Numbered from the stretch's first letter, positions 1-6,650 are shown. The stretch: 8,833 nucleotides of DNA from Eubacteriales Family XIII. Incertae Sedis bacterium (GCA_031254995.1 JAIRTJ010000120.1:1-8833); one strand, 5' to 3'. Made by a program: numbers and translations. Notes: a model not told the origin generated them from the sequence alone.

Positions 1-2
1 TG

Positions 3-401
3 ATCGACGGGGACGCGGGATTGATCAAACAGCTCCTGCGGATACTCTCGGACAACAGCGCAAAATACACCGACGCCGGAGGTCGAATCGAGTTGAAGCT
101 CGAAACGCGGCCGCCGGAAACGCATCTCGGCGAAAATCCCTTCGCAAACGGTCGCGCCTTGCTGATCGTCCGGGACGAAGGCCGCGGCATACCGACGCAA
201 ATCCTCCCTCATATATTCGATCGCTTCGTGCGTGCGGACGAATCGCGAGCCAGAGATACGGGCGGGGCGGGACTGGGCCTGTCCATCGCCAAGTGGATCG
301 CGGAGCGACACGGCGGACACATCGAGGTGCTGAGTCGCGAAGGCGTCGGCTCGCGATTTACCGCCGTCCTGCCGCTGCCCGCACCGGACATCGCTATTTG
401 A
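3..401 (+). CDS. Sensor histidine kinase, C-terminal ATPase domain (5' part outside the window)
   Basis: This is the C-terminal catalytic (HATPase_c) part of a two-component sensor kinase, which would autophosphorylate a histidine and pass the phosphate to a response regulator. The reading frame is open to the left edge. The residues before the first in-frame TTG (21) already match the family (IDGDAG before LIKQLL), so TTG is not a real start. The ATP-binding boxes appear in order: N box (SDNSAKYTD), G1 box (DEGRGIP), F box (IFDRFVRADES) and G2 box (GGAGLGLSIAKWIAERHGG). The usual end of the domain follows (GSRFTAVLPLP). The phosphoacceptor H box, sensor domain and any membrane segments lie outside the window, so the signal is unknown. 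The cognate regulator is probably further left. It does not obviously belong with the downstream genes, because a tRNA unit with its own promoter intervenes. Confidence 0.9.
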   Translation: MDGDAGLIKQLLRILSDNSAKYTDAGGRIELKLETRPPETHLGENPFANGRALLIVRDEGRGIPTQILPHIFDRFVRADESRARDTGGAGLGLSIAKWIAERHGGHIEVLSREGVGSRFTAVLPLPAPDIAI

Positions 402-429
402 AATCCCCGAATATCTCAGAACAGAGTCC

Positions 430-458
430 CCCGAAAGCGAGATTTTTCTCCTTTCGGG
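430..458 (+). terminator. Hairpin after the histidine kinase gene, possible terminator
   Basis: An 8-bp perfect stem (CCCGAAAG with CTTTCGGG) encloses a further 3-bp GAG/CTC stem. It begins 28 bases after the kinase stop codon. Only two T residues follow the stem, so it is not a classical U-tract terminator. It may act with Rho or simply stabilise the 3' end. It abuts the -35 box of the tRNA promoter. Confidence 0.4.
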
Positions 459-488
459 TTGCGCGCCCCGCCCCGGATGTGCTATACT
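459..488 (+). promoter_or_regulatory. Sigma-70-type promoter of the tRNA gene
   Basis: TTGCGC (459-464) and TATACT (483-488) are separated by 18 bases, and the -10 is near consensus. Transcription would start near 495, about 30 bases before the mature tRNA. The very GC-rich spacer (GCCCCGCCCC type) resembles the GC-rich promoters often found before stable RNA genes, although the discriminator itself is not GC-rich. Confidence 0.65.
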
Positions 489-493
489 TTCAA

Positions 494-521
494 CGATATC
501 GGAGGGAACGCCTCCCTATCG
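494..521 (+). other. Hairpin in the tRNA 5' leader
   Basis: CGATA (494-498) pairs with TATCG (517-521), and GGAGG (501-505) pairs with CCTCC (511-515). The two helices stack with a small internal loop, and the apical loop is five bases. The hairpin ends four bases before tRNA position 1. It fills nearly the whole predicted leader, so it may guide RNase P or protect the precursor. Confidence 0.5.
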
Positions 522-525
522 TTTT

Positions 526-601
526 GGGGCACTAGCTCAACGGATAGAGTCGCAGACTTCGAATCTGTCGGTTGGGGGTTCGAATCCCTCGTGCCTCGCC
601 A
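526..601 (+). tRNA. tRNA-Arg, anticodon UCG (reads CGA)
   Basis: This is a complete 76-base cloverleaf with CCA encoded (599-601). The acceptor stem GGGGCAC pairs with GTGCCTC (one G-U) and the discriminator is G598. The D stem is GCTC/GAGT. The anticodon stem GCAGA/TCTGT encloses CTTCGAA, which places TCG at 559-561. There is a five-base variable loop. The T arm is GGGGG-TTCGAAT-CCCTC. The anticodon UCG decodes CGA and other CGN codons by wobble. The upstream promoter suggests it is transcribed on its own or together with the MFS gene downstream. Confidence 0.97.
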
Positions 602-612
602 CAGAGAAAACA

Positions 613-638
613 GGGGAAACGCCTCGTCGCGTCTCCCC
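613..638 (+). terminator. Hairpin after tRNA-Arg, weak terminator or attenuator
   Basis: GGGGA (613-617) pairs with TCCCC (634-638) and ACGC (619-622) pairs with GCGT (629-632). There is one A/C mismatch between the two helices and a six-base loop. It begins 12 bases after the CCA end. Only TT follows, so termination would be partial. Read-through into the MFS gene is possible, and I see no separate convincing promoter between 602 and 700. Confidence 0.4.
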
Positions 639-700
639 TTGACTCCGCAGATGATTCTCCCGGGAAAAAGCGAACGGCAATAGGCTGAGAGAGGTATAGC

Positions 701-1906
701 TTGAAGGAAAATACGCGCAAAGCCGTTATCGTATTCATCGTCGCGTCAGCGTTCGTCGGCATTTCGCTTGGACTGAGCGACGCGATTATGGCAAACTACT
801 TCAAAGACGCCTACGATGTCGGCGCGCAGCAACGCGGATTCATCGAATTGCCTCGCGAACTCCCGGGCATATTGTCCATCTTCGTGATCGCGGCCTTTTC
901 GTTCCTCGGCGACATCAAGACAGCCGTCATCGCGCAGTTGCTCGGAGCGCTCGGTTTGGTCGTCTTGGGTTGCTTTCACCCGAGCTTCGGCGTCATGCTC
1001 GTATTCATCTTCGTCTATTCCCTTGGGCAACACATGTACATCCCCCTCGGAGACAGCATCGGTCTGTCCCTCGCGAAACGGGAGAACATGGGCCGCGTGC
1101 TCGGCAGATTCAACAGCGTGCGCATGGCCTTTCTCATGATCGCGGGCATCATGACGTTTTTCGGATTTCGTTACGGATTTTTCGATTTCGAGACGCCCGT
1201 CCTCGTGTTTCTGGCCAGCGCGCTCGCATTTCTCGTCGTCGGCGTCCTGCTCTTTTGGCTCAGCCGCATCACCGATCCCATTCTCACCGAGGAAAACAGA
1301 CGCGTCAAATTGATTTGGCGCAAGGAGTACCTGCGCTATTACATCATCTGCGCCCTGTTCGGCGGGCGGAAGCAGATCATGATCGTGTTCAGCCCTTGGG
1401 TCCTTATCGAACTGTTGGATTTCAAGGCGGACACCATTTCCATCCTCGCGGTAATCGGCTCCTTTATTGGAATTTTCTTCATTCCGCTCGTCGGAAGACT
1501 CATCGATCGATTCGGCGTCCGCAAGATCATGATGATCGAAGCCCTCGCGTTCATAGCCGTATACATCGCGTACGGATTCCTCAGCAAGTGGGTTAACGAA
1601 AACGTCGTCATGCTCACGGGCCTCGCGATGATGGCCGTCTACTTCCTGAACATCGTCGACCGAATGTCCGCGCAATTCTACATGACGCGGGCGATCTACA
1701 TGCGTTCTGTCGCCATAACGCCGGAGGATGTCACGCCCTCTCTCTCGTTGGGCATGGCCATCGACCACGTCGTCGCCATCGTCGGTTCCTATCTCTGCGG
1801 CATGGTTTGGGACGCGTGGGGTCCCGAATACGTGTTCGTCATCGCAGGCGTCCTATCGCTCCTCAATCTCGTCGCAGCCGCGGGAATCAAAAAGCAGAAC
1901 ATGTGA
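701..1906 (+). CDS. Major facilitator superfamily (MFS) transporter
   Basis: A 401-residue integral membrane protein, the usual size for a 12-helix MFS carrier driven by an ion gradient. Hydrophobic segments run throughout, for example VIVFIVASAFVGISLGL near the N terminus and YVFVIAGVLSLLNLVAAAG at the C terminus. The loop between helices 8 and 9 carries GRLIDRFGVRKIMM, the second-half copy of the MFS motif A pattern (GxxxDRxGxRxxM). The first-half copy (FLGDIKTAV) is degenerate. TTG at 701 is chosen because GAGAGAGG (687-694) lies six bases before it and the first helix starts soon after; the next ATG would remove most of that helix. The substrate cannot be read from sequence. Its position 39 bp before the activator gene, and upstream of the aminotransferase operon, suggests uptake of that operon's substrate, but this is inference only. 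Confidence 0.88.
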   Translation: MKENTRKAVIVFIVASAFVGISLGLSDAIMANYFKDAYDVGAQQRGFIELPRELPGILSIFVIAAFSFLGDIKTAVIAQLLGALGLVVLGCFHPSFGVMLVFIFVYSLGQHMYIPLGDSIGLSLAKRENMGRVLGRFNSVRMAFLMIAGIMTFFGFRYGFFDFETPVLVFLASALAFLVVGVLLFWLSRITDPILTEENRRVKLIWRKEYLRYYIICALFGGRKQIMIVFSPWVLIELLDFKADTISILAVIGSFIGIFFIPLVGRLIDRFGVRKIMMIEALAFIAVYIAYGFLSKWVNENVVMLTGLAMMAVYFLNIVDRMSAQFYMTRAIYMRSVAITPEDVTPSLSLGMAIDHVVAIVGSYLCGMVWDAWGPEYVFVIAGVLSLLNLVAAAGIKKQNM

Positions 1907-1945
1907 GCGGCGCGGTTCGCGCGGAAAGGCAGGCGATTTTTCTTC

Positions 1946-3358
1946 ATGAGGGCACAGGGACAAATCTCATTATCGGAATCCGATCTTTACGGCGTACTGG
2001 ACAAGGTTGACGACGCGATCTTCATCGACGACGCGAACGGAAATGCGCTGTGGCTCAATCGAGCCTGCGAAGATCTCTACAAGATCAGCCGAGACGAGGT
2101 CATCGGAACGAATATCGCTCAACTCGAACGCGAGGGCGTGTTCACTCCTTCCGTGGCGCGACTCGTCATCGAGTCCGGAAAACAAGCGGACGTCGTACAC
2201 CAAAACCGTGACGGAAAGCGCATTCTCTCGACAGGAACTCCCATCTTCGACGAAGAAGGCCGTCTTTCGCTGATCATCAGCACGTCCCGCGACATCACGG
2301 AACTCATCAATCTGCAAAACGAGTTGGAATTCGTCCAGAACACCTTGAGCGGCCTGCAGGACGAGGGACGGTTTGTCGCCGACGACTTCGTTGCGCAGAG
2401 CCCCGAGATGAGAGAGGTTCTGCGTTTGACCGGGAGATTGGCCGAGATAGATTCCACCGTGCTGATCAGCGGAGAATCGGGCGTCGGCAAGGGCGTTATC
2501 GCGGAATTGTTGCACCGAAACGGTCCTCGCAAGAACGGTCCCTTCGTCAAGATCAACTGCGGCGCCATCCCCGAGAACCTCATCGAATCCGAATTGTTCG
2601 GATACGAAGGCGGCGCGTTTACGGGAAGCGGGAGACAGGGCAAGGCGGGATTGTTTGAAACCGCGGATAAGGGCAGCGTATTTTTGGACGAGATATCCGA
2701 ACTTCCCGTCAAATTGCAGGTGAAACTTCTTCAAGCGATCCAGGATCGCGCCATCTCCCGCGTGGGAGGCGTCGAGCCGATTCCCATAGACGTGCGCATC
2801 ATCTCCGCGACCAATCGAAATCTCTTCTCGCTGGTGCGCGAGGGGCAATTTCGCGAGGATCTCTATTATCGCCTGAACGTCGTACCGATTCACGTACCTC
2901 CGCTGCGGGAGCGAATCGCGGACATCGCGCCGCTGATCGCCCATTTTCTCAACATGTACAACATTCGCATGAACGACCACAAGGAGATGACGCCCGACGC
3001 TTTGGCTCTCCTGACGGAATACGACTGGCCGGGAAACGTCCGCGAGCTGCAGAACATCGTCGAACGTCTCATGATTACGACTAATGAAGCGACCATACAT
3101 CCGGACAATCTGCCGCTCTTCATCTTGAATCGCATTCGCGACGCGGCGAAGACGCGGGAGGACGGTCCGCCGGCCTCGTTCGCGGGAAATCCGTCCAAGC
3201 TCAGCGCCGGAGGCTTGAAAGGCGCGCTCGCGGAGACGGAGAGATCCATACTGCTCGCGGCGAGGGAACGGTACGGCTCCACGCGTGCCGTCGCGAAGGC
3301 TCTGGGCGTCGCGCAACCGACCGTCGTCCGCAAGATGCGAAAATACGACATACCGTAA
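1946..3358 (+). CDS. PAS-domain sigma-54-dependent transcriptional activator with TyrR-like HTH
   Basis: A 470-residue enhancer-binding protein that would remodel sigma-54 RNA polymerase using ATP. An N-terminal PAS domain (about residues 10-118, ending in STSRDITEL) is followed by a short helical linker. The AAA+ domain (about 148-375) has Walker A GESGVGKG (176-183), the sigma-54 contact loop GAFTGS (223-228), Walker B VFLDE (245-249), arginine-finger region FREDLYYRL (302-310) and sensor II WPGNVREL (361-368). The C-terminal HTH (about 424-468, STRAVAKALGVAQPTVVRKMRKY) resembles the TyrR-type Fis-family domain. All catalytic motifs are intact and there is no receiver domain, so it is probably switched by a small ligand on the PAS domain. 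The MFS stop codon lies in the same frame 14 codons upstream with no start codon between, so ATG 1946 is the first possible start; its ribosome site is weak (AGG at 1927 and 1931). The sigma-54 promoter and dyads just downstream are its probable targets. Confidence 0.93.
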   Translation: MRAQGQISLSESDLYGVLDKVDDAIFIDDANGNALWLNRACEDLYKISRDEVIGTNIAQLEREGVFTPSVARLVIESGKQADVVHQNRDGKRILSTGTPIFDEEGRLSLIISTSRDITELINLQNELEFVQNTLSGLQDEGRFVADDFVAQSPEMREVLRLTGRLAEIDSTVLISGESGVGKGVIAELLHRNGPRKNGPFVKINCGAIPENLIESELFGYEGGAFTGSGRQGKAGLFETADKGSVFLDEISELPVKLQVKLLQAIQDRAISRVGGVEPIPIDVRIISATNRNLFSLVREGQFREDLYYRLNVVPIHVPPLRERIADIAPLIAHFLNMYNIRMNDHKEMTPDALALLTEYDWPGNVRELQNIVERLMITTNEATIHPDNLPLFILNRIRDAAKTREDGPPASFAGNPSKLSAGGLKGALAETERSILLAARERYGSTRAVAKALGVAQPTVVRKMRKYDIP

Positions 3359-3407
3359 ACGCGCGGCCGCCTTTCCCCTCCGAAAGCGTATTCGCGCGCC
3401 GTCGATT

Positions 3408-3446
3408 GCGATACGAAATTGCATCGGCGATACAAAATTGCATCGC
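3408..3446 (+). promoter_or_regulatory. Two adjacent 20-bp dyads, probable activator binding sites 1 and 2
   Basis: GCGATACGAAATTGCATCGG (3408-3427) and GCGATACAAAATTGCATCGC (3427-3446) are near-identical copies that share one base, a repeat step of 19 bp. Each is an imperfect palindrome with half-site GCGATRCAA. In the second copy eight of ten base pairs are symmetric. They begin 50 bases after the activator stop codon and about 300 bp before the predicted start of the next operon, a normal distance for sigma-54 enhancers. The paired arrangement suits two activator dimers bound side by side. That the neighbouring activator binds here is inferred from position and symmetry. Confidence 0.7.
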
Positions 3447-3528
3447 TCGGAAAATCTTTAAGAATCAACCTTTTCACTGAACCGCGATCAAAAATCCTCA
3501 TTCTTTAAGCATCGAAGGCTCTCGGTCG

Positions 3529-3548
3529 GTGATTCATTTTTGTATCGC
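3529..3548 (-). promoter_or_regulatory. Third copy of the dyad, in inverted orientation
   Basis: Read on the minus strand, the site is GCGATACAAAAATGAATCAC. It matches 17 of 20 positions of site 2, with the left half GCGATACAA fully conserved and the right half weaker. It is centred about 205 bp before the predicted transcription start. Its repetition in the same non-coding block strengthens the case that the 20-bp motif is a real operator family. Confidence 0.6.
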
Positions 3549-3615
3549 ACCGAATGTTCCTCGTTGCGCCATCGTTTCTCGCGCAGAAGCGCGCGCACGC
3601 GCATCTTGACGCGAG

Positions 3616-3641
3616 ACGATACAAAAACTTCGAGATTGCAA
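3616..3641 (+). promoter_or_regulatory. Fourth, split copy of the operator motif
   Basis: CGATACAAAA (3617-3626) repeats the conserved left half, but the adjoining right half is absent. ATTGCA, the core of the right half, occurs at 3635-3640, nine bases further along than in sites 1 and 2. This may be a single half-site, or two half-sites separated by nearly one extra helical turn. It lies closest to the promoter, about 120 bp before the predicted start. Confidence 0.4.
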
Positions 3642-3650
3642 TGATTTTGG

Positions 3651-3680
3651 GGGGACGCCGCGCGTTCGCGCCGCGTCCCC
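3651..3680 (+). other. Strong GC-rich hairpin between enhancer sites and sigma-54 promoter
   Basis: GGGGACGC (3651-3658) pairs with GCGTCCCC (3673-3680). A C/C mismatch follows, then GCGC pairs with GCGC, closing on the loop GTTC (3664-3667). No T-run follows on either strand, so it is not a standard terminator. It could stop read-through from the activator gene by another route, or be a DNA structural element in the looping region between enhancers and promoter. Confidence 0.55.
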
Positions 3681-3718
3681 GCGAGCCTCGCGAAAAACCG
3701 ACGGATCGCAACCGATTC

Positions 3719-3734
3719 CGGCACGATTATTGCT
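3719..3734 (+). promoter_or_regulatory. Sigma-54 (-24/-12) promoter of the dehydrogenase-aminotransferase operon
   Basis: CGGCACG (3719-3725), four bases, then TTGCT (3730-3734) matches the RpoN consensus TGGCACG-N4-TTGCW at all but the first base. The GG (3720-3721) and GC (3732-3733) doublets are correctly spaced. Transcription is predicted to start near 3745, giving a leader of about 39 bases. The leader contains the strong ribosome site AAAGGAGGT (3769-3777), six bases before ATG 3784. The activator gene and repeated dyads upstream complete a typical sigma-54 control unit. Confidence 0.85.
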
Positions 3735-3783
3735 TTTATTATCATAAAATGAAACGCATCGCAGTTCCAAAGGAGGTAGTTCC

Positions 3784-5205
3784 ATGTCAATCAATTATGA
3801 GGAGTATATAGCGGGGCTGGTCGCGAAGGGAAAGGCAGCCCAAAAGATCGCCGACGGATTCTCGCAGGAGAAGGTCGACGAATTGACCGAAGCCATCGCC
3901 TACGCGCTCACCGTTCCGGAGACCGCGCTCAAATTCGGGGAAATGTTGGTCGAGGAGTCGGGCATGGGCGTCGCGAAGGATAAACAGCTGAAGATGTACG
4001 GCAAGGTCAAGGGCGCTTTCGCCCAGATGAAGGGCAAGAAATCCGTCGGACTGATCGACAGCAATAAGGAGACGGGCATCGACACCTACGCGCGGCCGAT
4101 GGGCGTCATCGGCGCGATCATGCCGGTGACCAACGGCGAGGCGACGCCGGTCGTCAAAGCGCTCATGGCGATCAAGACGCGAAACGCCATCATTCTCGCG
4201 CCCCACCCCAAGGCGAGAAAGACGAATTGGGCCGTGACCGAACGAATTCGCGAGGTGTTGGAGAAATTCGGCGCGCCCGTCGACCTCGTGCAGGCCGTCG
4301 ATCCCGAATACGTATCGCTGGAATCAAGCCAACAGCTCATGAAGCAGGTCGATTTTATTCTCGCCACGGGCGGTACGCCCATGGTTCGTCAGGCTTACTC
4401 ATCGGGCAACCCCGCCATCGGCGTGGGCACGGGCAATGTGGTCTGCATCGTCGACGAGACGGTCGAGGATTTCGACAAGGTCGCGGACATGATCGCGCGC
4501 TCCAAGAGCTTTGACAACGCGACATCCTGTTCGACCGAGAACAATATTATCGTAATGGAAGCGGTCTACGACAAATGGGCCGGAGCGATGGCCAAGGCGG
4601 GCGCCGTACTCATCAAGGAGGACAGCCCGGACAAGGAGAAGGTGCTCAAGACCGTCTGGCCGGAAACCCCCGCAAACCACGACCTCAACCGAAGCATCGT
4701 CGCGCAGTCGGCAACCGAGATCGCGCGCCTCGCAAATGTGGATGTTCCGGAAGGTACGCGCGTGATCATGGTCGAGGAAAACGGCGGCTACGGCAACGAT
4801 TTCCCGTTCACGGGCGAAAAGCTCTCCCCCGTCGCCGGCGTACGCAAGGCAAAGGATTTTGAAGACGCGTTGCAGAAAATGTTGAAAATACTCGATTATC
4901 AAGGCAAAGGGCATTCCGTGAGCATCCACACGAAGAAGGACGAGCGCGTCACGAAGATGGGCGAGATCATTCCCGTCTGCAAGATCGTCGTCAATCAACC
5001 GCAATCGCTGACAAACAGCGGCAGCTGGACCTGCGGCTACCCCGTATCCATGACATTGGGTTGCGGCACATGGGGACACAACAGCATCTCCCACAACGCC
5101 ACGTGGAAGGATTTGCTGAATTTCGTCTACGTAAGTCGCGAAATACCGAATTGGCAACCGACGGACGATGAATTGTTCAGCGAAAAGATCAGAAAAGCGT
5201 TCTGA
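3784..5205 (+). CDS. CoA-acylating type aldehyde dehydrogenase (candidate sulfoacetaldehyde dehydrogenase)
   Basis: A 473-residue enzyme of the aldehyde dehydrogenase superfamily, closest by motif to the CoA-acylating branch (EutE, AdhE N-terminal domain, SucD, SauS). It would oxidise an aldehyde with NAD(P)+ to an acyl-CoA thioester. Visible features are RPMGVIGAIMPVTN (104-117), PHPKAR (140-145), the nucleotide-binding ATGGTPMV (194-201), GVGTGNV (213-219), the catalytic cysteine C249 in FDNATSCSTEN (243-253), GEKLSPV (344-350) and a C-terminal GCGTWGHNSISHN (426-438). The cysteine context differs from the FDNGxxCxSEQ form of acetaldehyde enzymes and, from memory, resembles sulfoacetaldehyde dehydrogenases (SauS); I cannot check this. 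It is the first gene of a sigma-54 operon with a class III aminotransferase, which would supply its aldehyde. Malonate semialdehyde or succinate semialdehyde are alternatives. The family is firm; the substrate is inferred. Confidence 0.88.
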   Translation: MSINYEEYIAGLVAKGKAAQKIADGFSQEKVDELTEAIAYALTVPETALKFGEMLVEESGMGVAKDKQLKMYGKVKGAFAQMKGKKSVGLIDSNKETGIDTYARPMGVIGAIMPVTNGEATPVVKALMAIKTRNAIILAPHPKARKTNWAVTERIREVLEKFGAPVDLVQAVDPEYVSLESSQQLMKQVDFILATGGTPMVRQAYSSGNPAIGVGTGNVVCIVDETVEDFDKVADMIARSKSFDNATSCSTENNIIVMEAVYDKWAGAMAKAGAVLIKEDSPDKEKVLKTVWPETPANHDLNRSIVAQSATEIARLANVDVPEGTRVIMVEENGGYGNDFPFTGEKLSPVAGVRKAKDFEDALQKMLKILDYQGKGHSVSIHTKKDERVTKMGEIIPVCKIVVNQPQSLTNSGSWTCGYPVSMTLGCGTWGHNSISHNATWKDLLNFVYVSREIPNWQPTDDELFSEKIRKAF

Positions 5206-5256
5206 GTCAGCGCGAGATCGCGATTCGTTACAACGAGGCGGGAACGTTTTTCGAGA

Positions 5257-5291
5257 GAAACGCGTTTCCGCAAGCGGCGATCCCTCGCCGC
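5257..5291 (+). other. Structured spacer between dehydrogenase and aminotransferase genes
   Basis: The 108 bases between the stop codon (5205) and ATG 5314 hold a perfect 12-bp palindrome GAAACGCGTTTC (5257-5268) and a hairpin in which GCGGCGA (5274-5280) pairs with TCGCCGC (5285-5291) around the loop TCCC. The hairpin ends 12 bases before the aminotransferase ribosome site. I see no promoter here. The structures may mark a processing point or set the relative expression of the two genes. Confidence 0.5.
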
Positions 5292-5313
5292 AACGCAGGA
5301 AATGAGGCAAAAA

Positions 5314-6624
5314 ATGAGCAAATACAGCGAAATGAGCAAAAAATACAATCTTCACTCATGGTCGGCCCAGAGGAATCTCAATCCGTCGGTCATTTCCAAG
5401 GCCGAAGGCATATGCTTCTGGGACGAGGACGGAAACAAGTATTACGACATGAGCTCGCAGTTGGTCAATTCAAACCTTGGACACGGGAATAAGGCGTTGG
5501 TGGAAGCGATCAAGACCCAAGCGGACAAGATACCGTTCATCGGCCCGGGCTACGCCATCGACGTGCGTTCCGAGGCCGCGAAGAAGCTCATCGAATTCGC
5601 CGGACCCGCGTTTGAGGGCGGCAAAATATTCTTCACGAATGCGGGCGCGGAATCCAATGAAAACGCCCTGAAGATGTGCAAAGCCTTCACGGGCAGATGG
5701 AAATTTCTTTCGATGTACAGATCTTATCACGGCGCGACCTTCGGCGCTTCCGAACTGACGGGAGAGCCCCGCAGATTCATCGCGGAGCCCGGCGTTCCGG
5801 GATTCTATCACTTCGACGGCCCCTATCCCTATCGCGCGCCCGCGCAGGTGGCGTTCAAGGACGAGGCGGACATCACGGCCTATTACCTGGACATCCTCGA
5901 GTCGCGCATCGTCGACGAAGGCTCGCATCTCATCGCCGGCATCTTCGTCGAAACCGTCGTGGGTTCCAATGGGGTATTGGTTCCGCCGAAAGGCTATCTG
6001 CCCGGCGTCCGCGCGCTCTGCGACAAATACGGCATTCTCTTGGTCTGCGATGAGGTCATGGCCGGCTTCTATCGGACCGGTACGAAATTCGCCTTTCATC
6101 AGTTTGACATAAAACCAGATATCGTCACCTTCGCGAAGGGATCTACCTGCGGCTATGTGCCGTTGGGCGGCGTTATCGTGAAAAAGGAAATCGCGGATTT
6201 TTACGACGACAACAAGATGTTCAACGGCCTCACCTATTCCGCGCATCCCATGGGTTGCGCCTGCGCGATCGCGGCCATCGACGAATACGAGCGCTTGGAT
6301 ATCGCGAGCAACGTCGCGAAACTCGGCAAAGTCCTGAGCGAGTTGCTGAGCGCCATCGAACGAAAGCACCCGAGCGTCGGACAATCCCGAAGCATCGGCT
6401 TGTTCGCTCAAGTCGAATTGGTCAAGAGCAAGGAGACGAAGGAACCGCTCGACGCGGCAACCATGGCGAAGATCATGGGAATGTTGAAAAAAGAGGGCTT
6501 CGCTTCCTACAACAACGAGAGCGGCATAATGGTCGCGCCGCCCCTCATCATCACGGAGGAGGAACTGCGCACGGCCATCGACATCTTCGACCGAGTCCTT
6601 GATTCGGTCGACACGATGATCTGA
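5314..6624 (+). CDS. Class III PLP-dependent aminotransferase (candidate taurine or omega-amino acid aminotransferase)
   Basis: A fold-type I, class III aminotransferase of 436 residues, the usual length. It moves the amino group of an omega-amino compound to a 2-oxo acid (pyruvate or 2-oxoglutarate) and yields an aldehyde. Numbering from ATG 5314: cofactor phosphate region TNAGAESNENALK (108-120), aromatic segment SYHGATFGASE (137-147), cofactor-binding aspartate D246 in LVCDEVMAGFYRTG, and Schiff-base lysine K275 in TFAKGSTCGYVPLGG. The N-terminal HSWSAQRNLNP is of the kind I associate with taurine and related aminotransferases. ATG 5314 is preferred because GAGG (5304-5307) lies six bases before it; ATG 5302 is in frame but has AGGA only one base away. 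It is transcribed with the acylating dehydrogenase and followed by a terminator, so the two steps probably form one route from amine to acyl-CoA. The substrate is not settled. Confidence 0.88.
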   Translation: MSKYSEMSKKYNLHSWSAQRNLNPSVISKAEGICFWDEDGNKYYDMSSQLVNSNLGHGNKALVEAIKTQADKIPFIGPGYAIDVRSEAAKKLIEFAGPAFEGGKIFFTNAGAESNENALKMCKAFTGRWKFLSMYRSYHGATFGASELTGEPRRFIAEPGVPGFYHFDGPYPYRAPAQVAFKDEADITAYYLDILESRIVDEGSHLIAGIFVETVVGSNGVLVPPKGYLPGVRALCDKYGILLVCDEVMAGFYRTGTKFAFHQFDIKPDIVTFAKGSTCGYVPLGGVIVKKEIADFYDDNKMFNGLTYSAHPMGCACAIAAIDEYERLDIASNVAKLGKVLSELLSAIERKHPSVGQSRSIGLFAQVELVKSKETKEPLDAATMAKIMGMLKKEGFASYNNESGIMVAPPLIITEEELRTAIDIFDRVLDSVDTMI

Positions 6625-6650
6625 TCGCGATAAGCCGCCGAAAACGTTCC

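Noticed and set aside
459..762. Small frames across the tRNA gene on both strands
   Set aside because: They overlap a complete cloverleaf and its promoter.
746..1768. Long minus-strand reading frame (340 codons) opposite the MFS gene
   Set aside because: It is almost entirely D, E, H and R residues with no domain, which is what a GC-rich membrane-protein gene gives when read backwards.
1970..3424. Minus-strand reading frame of 484 codons opposite the activator gene
   Set aside because: Shadow of the activator, whose full AAA+ motif set is on the plus strand; the reverse product has no recognisable motif.
3408..3446. Adjacent repeats as a possible CRISPR array
   Set aside because: The two copies touch, with no spacers, and each is itself a dyad, which fits operators rather than CRISPR repeats.
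3463..3475. Near match to the IHF consensus (AATCAA-CCTT-TT) between operator sites
   Set aside because: The final purine does not match, and a Bacillota host would be expected to use HU rather than IHF.
3554..3811. 85-codon plus-strand frame across the control region
   Set aside because: It runs through the operators, hairpin and sigma-54 promoter and overlaps the dehydrogenase start; composition is not protein-like.
5302..5313. ATG 5302 as the aminotransferase start
   Set aside because: The nearest AGGA is only one base away, whereas GAGG is correctly spaced from ATG 5314. The difference is four residues, so it remains possible.
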